From assembly GCA_965112735.1 (NCBI GenBank), contig OZ218964.1:1798001-1862000 (forward strand): a DNA stretch of 64,000 bases, in the 5' to 3' direction. This document shows, in pieces, positions 12,041 to 23,197 of this stretch; within the stretch, counting starts at the first letter, position 1, and each line of letters starts with the position of its first letter. The stretch is from Phaeosaccion multiseriatum (lineage: Eukaryota > Ochrophyta, other classes). The notes beneath the pieces are model-generated. The model searched no databases. It saw only the letters and a program-made list of their open reading frames with translations, and was not told the DNA's origin. Position numbers and translations under genes: made by a program.

Positions 12041-15000
12041 TTATTTCTTGTTTTTGGATGCCTTTGCCTTTGGTGTCACCTTCCTCGGCGTCTTGGTCTT
12101 GGCCGTCGCCTTAGGAGTACTTGCCTCAGCGGCGGCGGCGGCAGCGGCGGCCTTCTTTCCTGCCCGCGTTCGTTTCCGCTTGGAGCTTGGAGGGGTCTTC
12201 GCTCTCTCAGTCGCAGACCCCTCCTGCACCGGGGTGGAGATAGAGGGGGCAGCAGCAGCATCAGCAGCAGCAGTAGGAGGAGGAGGGGCATCCTCCTCCT
12301 CCCCCCGTCCGGCTGGGGCTGGCCGCTTCCTTTTGGTCTTGCGCGACGCTGCTGCTACCGGCGCTGCTTTTTTGGCCTGCGCAGCCGGTGCTTCCGACTC
12401 CTCGTCACTGCTGCTGTCGCTGCTGCTGCCATCATCATCATCATCATCATCATCATCGTCGTCGTCGTCGTTGTCGTCATCGCTGCTGTTACTATCGCTG
12501 CTACTGCTGCTCTCCGCCTCTCGGCATGTCGCAATCTTGAACACGACATCTTCCCCAATGCGCACCTTCGGCTTGGCCATCCTCGCCTCGACCGTCTCCT
12601 CCTTACCGTCCTCAATGTCCATCTCCACGCCGTCCGTAACACCCCCCCCTCCGCTACTCTCCGCTTGCTCGTCCACCAGCAGCTGCATGCTGGCCAGAGT
12701 GTAGTCCACCAAGTAGGAAGACTGCAACAAACGGTCCATGCGATCGTAGTGGCGCTGCGAGTATGCCAAGAGAGCGTCCAACGCTGTCTTGACCCCCGGT
12801 AGCTCCCGAAGCTTCTCAAAGCTCACGCACCGCAGCAGACTGGCCAGGAGGGCCTGAGCCACCACGGCCTTGCGTGAGTTTGTGTTCCAGTCCTTGCAGT
12901 ACGAGATGCAGAGACCCAACTGCTCCGCGTCCAGCTCTCGCACAAACACATCTAGCTCCTCGCTAGCCATTTCCGTCCTCCCTCTTCTGTACTCTTCGTC
13001 CTCCATTTCAACCCCGTTCTTATTTACATCCATCGCGGCGGCGCCGCCCTCACCCTCACCCTCCCCCTCCCCACCCTCCATCTGCCCTCTCGTGAGCACG
13101 TCTTTGAGAATGGCCCAAAGCCGCATGGGCTTACGAAGGCGTAGCGACAAGCTAATGGCCTTGCTGAAGTCCTTGCGAAGCACGCAGTTGGCCAGCTCCT
13201 GCTCCTGCAGGACCATCTGCTCTTTGTCCTTCATACCCTGCTCCTCCACCTTGGCCGTTACATCTCGCCAGATGGTCAATACTGAGTCTGCTCCTCCTGA
13301 GATGAGCTCCATCGGCAAGAGGTGCTCCTCCTCTCCCCCCCCCTCCTCCGTAGTGGCAGTGGGTGGTGGTGGCAGCACCTCCAATGCCCAGATCTTGTCT
13401 CCGTGCGCTTCGAAGGTGTTCTCGCACTCGTTTGTGCGCACTGTCCACAGCTTCAGCATGCCGTCTGCAGAGCTGGACATGAGCTGGAGGCCCGAGGACA
13501 CGAAGCGCACATTCAAAACACTCGCATTGTGCCCTTGGAAGCTCTTGAGGCAGGAGTGGTCCGCCAAGGACCAGAGCTTCACGGTTCGGTCACCCGAGCA
13601 TGTCGCTACTACCCTGTGTATCATTATTGAAAGCAGAGAGAGAACAGAAAAGTCGGGGAGGGGAGTTAGTGGGGGGGGGGGGTGGGGGGGGGGGGACGGT
13701 GGAGAATCGGCAAGTCCTTCCTTCTCTTGTCACCTGCTGCGCCCCACGCCGATTGGTTTCACAATCTTCCCCTCTCGCTACCCTTGTCCCTACCCCATAC
13801 GCATCCACTGATATACTCATCCACTGACTGACTGATTGACTGACCTGTCTACTGGACTGAACACCACCTGCCACACCCCGCGCTTGTGGCCTGTGAGCGT
13901 GCCGACGAGGCTGAGATCCGACGTCTTCCACAGCTTGACGGTCTTGTCTTGCGACGCAGTGGCGACGAGGGCGTCATTAGGAGAGACAGTCACCGCGTTG
14001 ATGTCCTTCTCATGACCACGCACGCTAAACCGAGCCGCAGCGGTTGCTACAGCCCCCGCAGACTCGACCTCCGCTTGTTCCGCCCCACTCGATCGCCCCT
14101 CCCTCGCCGCGACGGCCGCGGCCTGAAGAGCAACAGCCTGCTTCTCCAAAGATTGCCCGTCCAGCTCCCAACGCTTGAGTGTGCGGTCGCTGCTGCCCGT
14201 GATAAGGAAGGCCCTTTTGGAGGCAGAGTAAGGGCCCACCTTGCGAGACAGTGCCAAGGCCCCCACCGCGTCAGCGTGACCGGCGCACTTGAGAAGGGGG
14301 CGGCCCGTCACCGCGTCCCATACAATGCACGTGCTGTCCTTCGAGGCTGACACCAGGTACAACCTGCGCCACCCAGACATTAGACATGGGAAGAGAAGAG
14401 AAGAGAAGAGAGGGAATGGTTCATGGTTTGAGTTGAGAGGTTGAGAGAGAGAGTATCGGAGAAGTGGGTGAGAGATTGACGTTTTTTTCCACTGAATGGA
14501 CTAACTGTGTACGTGAAATGTTTGGTGCAATATTAGAGAGGCCGCGACCATTTGTCCGTGTGAGACCAGCGATGGCTTCTTCACCCAGTTTGCTCCACAC
14601 TCCCCAGTTGAGGAGCTGCCCCCACATTTTACAGGGGCTCGTTCTAGCATTGACTTATGACCGGAGCCGCGAGTGGGATTGCGCGGACCCCGGCTTCGAA
14701 GCATGCAACGTCGTAATAGATGTACGACTTTCGAAATACAAAAACAAAAACACACAACTAAAACCAAACAGAGGACAACGCAATGCAAGTATCATCCATC
14801 ACTCACTCACTCACCCGTCGGGGCTCACGTCCAACGCCAGCACGGTGGACTCGTGCCCGTCGAGAATCCGGCACGAGAAGTCACCGAGCTCGAACAGTCG
14901 CACTTGAGGACCGTTCGTAGCCACAGCCACCCACCGCTTTGCCATCGTTGTCTTGCCTTGAGTGTCCTCCTCCTCGCTCAGGGCCTTGTTGTGTCGCTCA

Positions 15001-17101
15001 CGCCGCCTCGCCAGAGCCGCTGAAGCGTCGGGGATGAGTTTGACGTCAATGATTTCATCGTTGTATCCCACAATCTGCCGAGTGACGCAGAGATTTTGTT
15101 GTTGTCCTCCCGTGTCCTCCCGTCCTTTACTCTTCTTCCTACTGCTGCTGCTGCCGCTGCTCCTACTTGCATCGAAAAAGACAAAGTTGTGATCTTGCGT
15201 CACGAGGATGAGCTCGCCCGATGGCTTGGGCGACAGAAGGAGGCCCAGGTAGCCGGAGGCGTCGCTACGAGATTGGCCTCGCGAGTGCGATGTCAACAGT
15301 GTGCAGAGCACCTGCCCACCGCTCTGAGGCAAGTCAATGGGGGGGGGGGGGGGGAGGTGGGGAGGAGGAAGGGGGGTGTGAGTGACAAAAGAACAGAAGG
15401 GAGGTACAAAAAAACGGCTCCGTCCTTTTGTGGGGGTGTGTGCTTGTTTTGCTTCATAACGCTCAGATTGAGTAGGAGGTTCTTGTTAGAGTAACATCAA
15501 TAATCAGAAACAAGATATCATCACTGCGAAGAGCAAGCCACAGCCGCAGCCACAGGGGAGGAGGTGGTGTAGCGAGTAAGAGGGAGGGAGGGTTTTGCTT
15601 CTGTTCCTTGTCCACTTACTTGTTTCTCGATTCGATACACGCGCACCAAGCCGTTCTGGCCGGCCGTGGCGAAGTGAACCTCCGCCGGACCTCCTGACAG
15701 GCCCCTCTCTCCTCCTTCGGACCCACTTGGGAGCACGACAATGCCCTCCAGCGGTTCGAACACGGGCACGGTCTTGACCAGCTCCAAGCGCTTCATGTCC
15801 CACAGATTGACGACCTTGTCTCGCGCGCAGGACAGCAGCAGGCTCGAGCGGAGGAGCGGGGTGACAGCTAGGCCTGTGATGGAGCTCATGTGATCCTTCA
15901 AGACGGCGAGGCATGTGCTGTTGTTCAAGCTCCACACTCGAATGCTGTAGTCGTCGCTGCCGGTCAAGAGACAGAGACCACCGTCCTTATCTTTGCTGTT
16001 GCTGCTGCTGCTGGTTAGGTGGTGGAACTTTACCACGGAGATGATGCCGGAGTGATCCCTGAAGTTGTGTGTGCAGTACCCGGCTCCGATGTCCCACACC
16101 TTGACGGTTCGGTCAGCGCTTCCCGTCGCCACAAGGGTGCCCGTACTGCCGTGATCGATTTTTCGGGAGAGATTGCCATTGACACGAGGGCCGAGAGAAC
16201 ATGTCAAAAGGAGAGGGAGGAGGGGGGGAGGGAGGGAGGGAGGTTATATTAGGTGTGTGTGTTAAGGGGAACGACAAGCTTTCTGCTGTGCTGCCGGCCC
16301 ACACAGCGGTTGTTGGATTGGTTCGCTTCAGAGAATGGATTAACTATAGTTTCATCCCATTGACGCAGAGCAGTTTGGTTCATCCCCGGACTGCGATTTC
16401 CCCCTCTCGTCTCGAAAACCTTGGGGCAAGAAGACCCTGCCCTGGGGGAGTCAAAAGAGGGGGACCGCGTATCTCCCACAGAGAGGCGAGCCGTGAAGAC
16501 CACGGAAAGCCAAAGGGAAAAGAGCGGGCACTGCCGAGGAATCCATCACTAGCGAGACACTCAAACAAGCACGGACAAGAGCGACAACTGCCTTGCCACT
16601 TCGTCGGATGTGTGGTCAGCAGCAGGCGAACGAGAGCCTCCCCTCACCACGCATTCACCCCACGCACCTTTCGTAGTCCATGCACAGTACTGGTCCCTCG
16701 TGCGCCTTGATCGTCCGCTTGCACTCCCTGGTCTTGATATCCCAGTGCCGCAGCAGCAAGTTGCGGCTGGCCGTGACGATTTCCCTGTCGTTTGGGTGGA
16801 TGGCGAAGCACAGAACTTCCTCCTCCACGCGCTCCACGTCCTCGCCCGTCTCTGCCGCCGGGGTTTCTGTACCAGACACCTCAGTCCTCCCTTCCTTCAG
16901 CGTGCGCAGCACTTCGCCTCTCTGCACGTCGAGGAAACTAACGTCGCCACCGTAGAGGCAGGCAAGGTAGGACCCATCGTGGCTGAGCACGGCAGGGCCT
17001 CCGTTGTACGCCCCCTTGTGCTGCTTCACAGCCTGCCACGTCTTGGACAGGCCCACCCCGCCGCCGCCCCCCCTCTCGCTCAGTGTGTGAGACTTGAGCA
17101 T
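12041..17101 (-). CDS. UTP13: U3 snoRNP WD40 protein UTP13/TBL3
   Basis: Five exons: 16668..17101, 15620..16145, 14815..15323, 13845..14363 and 12041..13613 (1,186 residues; phases close). The WD40 array is spread over all exons, with blades ending TASRNLLLRHWDIKT, ATGSADRTVKVWD, TGSDDYSIRVWSL, SASKDSTCIVWDA, TGSSDRTLKRWEL, TASQDKTVKLWKT and TCSGDRTVKLWSL. Last comes a Utp13 C-terminal domain (VLTRGQM to DYTLASMQ). The protein is longer than yeast Utp13 or human TBL3 (about 810-820) because of Ser/Asp loops and a basic C-terminal extension rich in KRKRP and AAK repeats, likely nucleolar. It belongs to the t-UTP/UTP-B processome for 18S rRNA maturation. Start at 17101 is the first Met before the first blade; its neighbour begins 171 bases away on the other strand. 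Confidence 0.95.
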
Positions 17102-17272
17102 CGTCTGTTCCCTCACATCTCGCACAAATGATAGAAGATCGGCCCGTGCCCACGAGATCCGGCCATCGAACTGGAGCTGAAACTGCGAAATTTCTGTAAC
17201 GCGCTTGCGTGTAGCTCGGCGGGGCGTGTCCGTCCCTCTTGGCGGGATAGGCAGGAGGGTCTGCAAGGAGGG
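17102..17272. promoter_or_regulatory. divergent promoter, UTP13 and duplicated-Cys-module gene
   Basis: 171 bases lie between the two start codons. The minus frame is open across the interval, so UTP13 could start further upstream at 17266, which would leave almost no space. Confidence 0.4.
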
Positions 17273-18952
17273 ATGGAGAGGAGCAGCAGCGGCTCGCTAG
17301 CCTCGGAGGCTATGTCCTCCGATGATGCGGCCGAGCACTCGCGCAACGCGCCGCTGATGCAAAGCTTGACTGCGTCTCTGGTCACGTGCACGACGAGCGT
17401 CGAAGGCGGGGGGCAGAAGCGAGTGGGGCTGGTGGAGGAGGGCGAGAACCGCCGCCTGGGTAGAAAGGAGAGCACGGTGCAGTGGGACCTGGTGGAGGTC
17501 CATGGCAAGCAGTACGCCCTTCAGAGGGGGGAGACGGTGGCACCGCCTAGGGGTGTTTTGGCGCTCGCTCCTCAGACACCGCTACCAGCCTGTGCGAAAC
17601 AAAAGTGCGACATGTGCGAAATGAGCTTTGAGAGGGAGAGTTTTCGCGGAGTGATTACCATGAAGCGGATCCTCGACTTGAGGAAGGGCTGGGGGGTGCC
17701 GCATCCGGGGAAACGCTACACCACCGCCAGCAACCTGTACAGCCGGGCCCGTCTCTGTCTCTTTTGTGCGCAATTCTTCAAGACCAACGGGGACGTGCAC
17801 GGAGTGGCCCGGCAGCCTCAGAAGGTGTCCATGGAGCTCACCAGTCTCGCCGCGATTAAGGGTGCGCCGGCGCGTGCGGCGTCGGGTAGTGGGACGAGGA
17901 TCAAGCGCCGAGTGAGGAAGCGGCCAACGGAGGGGAGCGGGTTAGTGAAGAAGAACAGCAGCCAGCAAAAGCAGCAGCAACGGCAACAGCTAGTTGTCGT
18001 AAGGGGCCAGAAGCAAGACCATCACCACCCCCAGCAGCAGCCCATGGTGAGCTCCAAGCGCACCATTGACGAGCTTCTGGACCACGATGACTTTACCGTG
18101 GAGGACATGGATTTCCTAACAAGGCCCAATGTCACAGCCATGCAAAGTAGTACTGCAGATGAAATGGGGCCCTCTGAGTGCTTTGGGACCAGCTCCTTGG
18201 CCGGAAGGGCTAGTCGGACTCGCAGAGAGGAGGAGCCGTGGTGGGAGGTGGACCTAGGGGACGCGTACCCCATTCGGAGTGTCAGGGTCCATCACCCGCT
18301 CCGGCGCACGGAGGCCATGAAGGGAGGTCTGCCATACGTAAACATTGCCCCCTTCTGGGTCATGCTCAGCGCCGCTCCAGCTGGGCAGAGCTCGCTGACT
18401 GATGCTCGAGAGAAGGCTCTAATGGTCAGGCACGTACTGGCGCACGGCACCGTCACAGAGTGGAGACTTCCGCCAGACACCTTCACGTGTTGTGTGAGGG
18501 TCCAAGCAGAGGGCTGGAAGAGCCTACAGCTCGCTCAAGTAGAGATTATCAAGGGGGGGGGCACGAGCGTGGCCCAGGAGTCCGTGGCGAATATGCGGAG
18601 GGGGCAGACAGGGGCGTCGCAGGCGTCGACGGGTGGAACGTTAGAGAGAGGGGTGAGCAGCGGCTCGACTCTCCTGGACGACGCTTCCAAGCCTAAGCCA
18701 CAGCCAATGTCACTGTCCGAGCGTCAGCTGATGCGACAGCGCCTGCAGGCCTTCTACAAGGGAGACAGGGGCGGCGGGCCGCAGCAGCAGGGCTCACTCG
18801 AGGGGCCTGGTGGGGGTGGGGGAAGCTTGGCTGCAGGCCCGGTGGTAGAAGACGCTGCGGCGGTGGATACAGGGGTCTCTCCCACGGACAGCTTGGCCAC
18901 GGAGGAGAGCAGAAGAGCAAAGACCGCCCCGGCCGGTTTGTCAAGGAGTCAG

Positions 18953-18984
<32 letters not shown>

Positions 18985-19939
18985 CAAGGAATCTTCAAAG
19001 GTGGGGCGCAGCAGGGAGGGTGCAAGAGGGGGGGGCATGACGAAGGCGGCAGAGCTCTTGCGCAAGGGTGAGCACGTGCAGCACTTGTTTCTGAGAGCAG
19101 TGGTGGGGTACGAGTGGGTGGACGGCAGGATGCAGGACGTTCGGCGGATGGAGGAACCCTTTAAGCGCGTAGAGCTCGATGCGCTGGGGGAGTTCTTCCT
19201 CGGGGTGGCATGTGACTACCTCGACTTGGAGCGGGGTGACTCGCATGTTTTGGACCCTTCGTTGGTGGTGGAGCACAGCTTCCTGTGTTCAGAGTTGCGG
19301 CGGTTACAGCTGCAGGTGCAGACGAGCAAGAGGGATCAGAGCAGCATGCTCAAGGCCATCCGAGAGAGCTACCAAATACGGGAGACGTTTCTCAACGGCA
19401 TCATTGTGGAGGACCTACCCGAGGCGTTAGTGAAGCTGGAGAGCATGCTGAAGGCCTGGCCGCTGGAGGTGGGGTGGTTTCAGTTCCTCGGTGTGATGCG
19501 GTGTTGTGTACAGGGCAGTCTTAGAGACCTGCCCGGCGTGTTTCGAGACAAGCACGATAACGTTCTGGACTATCTCACCATGCGTCGCGCTCGGCCCCCG
19601 AAGCCTGTGGCGGCGGCTGCTGCTTTTGAGCGAATGACGTCATCTTCAGGCAGTAAGCAAACTCGTGGTGGAGGAAACGCCACCACCACCACCACTGCGA
19701 CGAGCCAGCAGCAGAAGGGAGCAACAGCAGCGGTGGTGGCGCCTGTCGAGGACGAGCGCGCCCACCAAGAGCAGCCACAGCAGGGCGGGGCGCAAGGGGG
19801 CAGTGACGAAAGTGCGGTTGAGGACGGCCCGAGTGAGAAAGCGCGCGCGAACGCAGTACCGGGAACAGCAGCGGCAGCAGGAGGAGGGGGTGGGGGAGGA
19901 GGAGGAGGAGGAGGAGGAGGAGGAGGAGGAGGGGGAGGA

Positions 19940-19973
<34 letters not shown>

Positions 19974-20157
19974 GAGGAGGAGGAGGAGGAGGAGGAGGAG
20001 GAGGAGGAGGAGGAGGAGGAGGAGGAGGAGGAGGAGGAGGAGGAGGAGGAGGAGGAGGAGGAGGAGGAGGAGGAGGAGGAGGAGGAGGAGGAGGAGGAGG
20101 AGGAGGAGGAGGAGGAGGAGGAGGAGGAGGAGGAGGAGGAGGAGGAGGAGGAGGAGG

Positions 20158-20192
<35 letters not shown>

Positions 20193-21037
20193 GAAGAGGA
20201 AGAGGAAGAGAAGGAGGGGGAGGCGCAGCATCAGCAGGGAGTGTCGCCGCTCGATTGGTGGCGGCGTCGGCAAAGCCCAACCGCCAACCCCCCTCCAGCG
20301 CGCTGCACCAACAGACATCTTCCGTCATCGCCTTGCTGTCGAGAGTGCCTGAACGCAACGCCCTCGTCCTTAACTACAGCAAGGCGCTGGAGAGCCGTCG
20401 GCGGCGCCACAAAGAGGCAGAGGAGAGAGTGGAGCCCCCGGACATTGAGCCCAACCACCCGTACAAGTGTTGCGGTCTCTGCCAACACAAGTTCCCCGCC
20501 GAGAGCCTCCGTACCACCGTGAGCTACAAGGTGCTGGGGACACTCCTCTCGCAGTGGGGGCTCAAGCACCAGCGCTTCCTTCGAAAGGCACACAAGCTCT
20601 GCGCCTACCACCGCCTGCCCATCTGTATGCTGTGTGCACAGTTCTTCAACCCAGACGAGCCAGACGGAGTGGTGCAGAAGCGTCAAGACCTTCCCGAGGC
20701 CAACCGTTACGAGCCCTTCTTCGACGACAGATATCCCGTCAGGTACAGTGCCGGTGGAGGAGTCTCGTCGGCCCCCACCCCAGACAGCAGGGATCGAGAG
20801 AACCGAGCTGCTGGTGGTGGTGGTGGTGGTGGTGGTGGTGGTGGTGGAAGGCCGTTATTAGGGATGAGGGAGGGGTGCTCCATGCGAGATGTCTTGCAGC
20901 AGCGGGAGAGAGAGAGGGCAGCAGCAGAGGCTTCGGTTGGAGAGGGGGGTGCCAGAGCGGGGCGTGGCGGGAGAGTGCCAACAGTACCGGCGCCGTCCGA
21001 GATGGGCAGGGGTAGAGGCAGAGCAGTCTTGTGTTGA
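17273..21037 (+). CDS. novel protein: two Cys-pair modules flanking a F5/8C-like domain and a giant poly-Gly tract
   Basis: A single exon of 1,254 residues with no recognised overall family. Module 1 (about residues 105-180) has KCDMCEMSFERESFRG and later RARLCLFCAQFF. Module 2 (about 1062-1140) has KCCGLCQHKFPAESLRTTV and later LPICMLCAQFFNPDEPDG; the two share CxxC spacing and the LC-CAQFF ending, so they are internal duplicates that probably bind zinc. Between them is a discoidin/F5-8C-like beta-sandwich (WWEVDLGDAYPIRSVRVHHP to SLQLAQVEI). A helical stretch (RAVVGYEWVDGRMQDVRRME) follows, then poly-Gln and an uninterrupted Gly run of roughly 110 residues at 19880-20200. The frame stays open through the repeat and module 2 continues in the same frame, arguing that the repeat is translated; a spliced-out repeat cannot be excluded. 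Confidence 0.75.
19880..20219. repeat. GGA trinucleotide expansion coding for poly-Gly
   Basis: About 340 bases of almost pure GGA/GGG read as glycine in the plus-strand gene. The other frames give poly-Glu, poly-Pro and poly-Leu shadows. Confidence 0.95.
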
Positions 21038-21416
21038 CACACAACCATGTTATGGTGCGATAAGTGAAAAATACTAAGGGGGGGCTCGCTGTTTCTGCTG
21101 CACTGGCTTGTATTTTCATCATTCTCAAAACGAGGGGGACGCCTCCTGCCTCCTTCAGCTGCTGACATGTGAAAAGCCCAAAGAGCAAAGAGCCTGGCCT
21201 CGGACACCAACAAACAGGGTGTATCTCCAACGGGTGCTTGCAACGGGCTACCACTCTATCCATATTGCCGCTCCTTCGAGACAGGGTTCTCTCCTTCTCC
21301 TTCTTCTTCTTCTTCTTCTTCTTCTTCTTCTTCTTCTTCTTCTTCTTCTTCTTCTCCTCCTTCTTGCTCTCCTTCTCCTTCTTCTTTCCATGGACAAGCA
21401 CAGAAGGAAGGCTCAA
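21038..21416. repeat. convergent 3' intergenic stretch with a TTC tract
   Basis: This lies between the ends of two convergent genes. A TTC microsatellite of about 20 units occupies 21295..21357, flanked by other CT-rich sequence. Nothing else was seen. Confidence 0.85.
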
Positions 21417-22593
21417 TTAATCTTTCTTGAGGTTGAATGTGATGGTCTCGTATCCGCTGGCCTTGATGATGGTGATGTCTACGGCATCTCCTGTGTAAAT
21501 GTCCCTCTCCCCGGCAGTAATGAATACGTCCTTCACAAGCTCCACAGTCTCCTCAGCAGTGCGAGAGGGTTTTGGGTCTGTGTAGGAGGGGGGGCAGTGG
21601 GGGGAAGAAAGGGTCAATGAAACGCTCCTCGCTCGCTCGCTTGTTCAGCTCCGCAAAGGCTACGCCAAGGCTGCGCAAAGTAAAGGGTACGAGAATCCTG
21701 CATGACTTAAATAACATGCTTCAGACTGAAAGAAGACTTACCCTCCCGGGTTTTGAACTCCACGATGTTGTCGAGCAGAGGGATGATGTAGGACTGGCCG
21801 CTGCCCGATGCGGAGAAGGGGGTGCGCTCAAACGAACCGATGGCGTCGTACGAGTACACGGCACCCTTGCCCTCCTCTGCGGAGGGGAGACACGAGACAT
21901 TGAGAGGCGATGAGACATTGATTTGGGGGTGCGGGTGGGGGGGAGGGGATTCAGTTCAAGGTCAGGCCCCGAGCTTTCTCAAGTGTACGTCGGGGGGGAG
22001 GACAAGCTTTGTCTCCCATGCCCCCATGCTCTCATCCCCACATGCCCAGCCACCACGCACGTACCGTCCAGGCCACACAGCACGTTGAAGGAGTAGTAAG
22101 GGAAGAAGCGGCGGTAGTACAGTGTGTTGGAGAGCATCTGCGCAACGCCCTTTGTGTCCATCTCCCTCCCCACGTTGTGGTCGTACATGGCCATGCGCGC
22201 GTCCAGCATCTTCCACAGTGTCTTGACGTCGCTCTGGCAACCCGCGCTAGCAATCATGCACTTAGACGTGAGCTTGTGGAGCTTGCTTTGTGACCGTGAC
22301 ATGATCTGATAGCCTGTCGACATCCTTGTGTCGGCCGCGACGACGCAATAGTCCTCGCCTGCAATGGCCAAGGTGGTGCCTCCGTTGAAGTCGTACGGGC
22401 TCCATCGCCGCTCGAAAGGGTTCTGCGTCACGCCATGGTCTATCGAGGCGTTTGCAATGCCTCCGACCTGGGAGACTTCCACGGTCTGTACGGAGGGGGT
22501 GCCTTCGCTGTGCCAGATTGGCACCGCATTCCTGTGTGCCTGCTGCTGCTGGTGGTGCCTGTAAGGGGGCGGCCGTGCAACACAGTAATTCAT
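21417..22593 (-). CDS. PSMB1: 20S proteasome subunit beta type-1 (beta 6)
   Basis: Exons 22065..22593, 21742..21876 and 21417..21577 give 274 residues with closing phases. The joins recreate [20 protein letters not shown] and [20 protein letters not shown], both strongly conserved in PSMB1. Also seen: [20 protein letters not shown] at the mature N-terminus, [27 protein letters not shown], and a LKKD terminus. Beta 6 is a non-catalytic outer member of the beta ring, consistent with the lack of an active-site Thr processing context. The N-terminal 45 residues before the conserved part are His/Gln-rich and may be partly untranslated; the chosen ATG gives [10 protein letters not shown]. Confidence 0.94.
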
Positions 22594-23197
22594 TGGATGG
22601 TGAGTGAGTGTCCTGGAGGATAGTAGAGCACAAGGACCCCCCCGTTCCTCATTTGCCTGTCTTCGCAAAAGCCCCTCTCTCCCCTCTGCGAAGAAATCGA
22701 GAGAACTCGCTAAACCACTTCTCCGCAGAGCAGGAGGATGCTAGAGCGCTTCACAGCGATTGCCACTCCAAGCCAGACGGAAAGCAGATAAGAGGGACGG
22801 ACAACGACCAGTGCGGCAGAGGTGCCCAGGCACCAAGCAGCCATGGGGGCGGGATGTGGGGAACTTTTGCCAAGCGCCAGAGAACACCTCAAAATCACAC
22901 GTTCTGCTTACCCATGGAACGTCGCCATCCTCCTCCTCGTGGGCTCAAAGAACGTGTATGAGATATTCTCTGCCTGCTTCGTACACTGCTGTTGAGCGTA
23001 GCTTTTTTTCTCCCCCCTGTAACCTCGGTCGCCGGCAGGTGGAACTCGTAAGCTAATGAAAGTTACTTTTCCTTCTCTTCTTCTTCTCTTGCTTTCTCCC
23101 CTCTCCCGCTGCTTGACACCGTCGGTTCTGCAGCAGCCTTGGCTTGCAGTTGGCGAGAAGTCTCTTGTCAGCATGAGGGGAAAGGAAATGCCCTGAA
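22594..23197. other. intergenic stretch with one tiny hydrophobic ORF
   Basis: About 600 bases between divergent genes. The only suggestive feature is a minus-strand 44-codon ORF at 22710..22844 that is mostly hydrophobic (LVVVRPSYLLSVWLGVAIAV). There is no family match that I recognise, and it may be chance. Confidence 0.3.

Noticed and set aside
12014-12802. Plus-strand ORF opposite the UTP13 3' end
   Set aside because: Low-complexity antisense of the acidic and basic tail of UTP13; no family signal.
19570-20522. Poly-Pro, poly-Leu and poly-Glu ORFs at the GGA tract
   Set aside because: Shadows of the repeat; only the Gly frame connects to recognisable modules on both sides.
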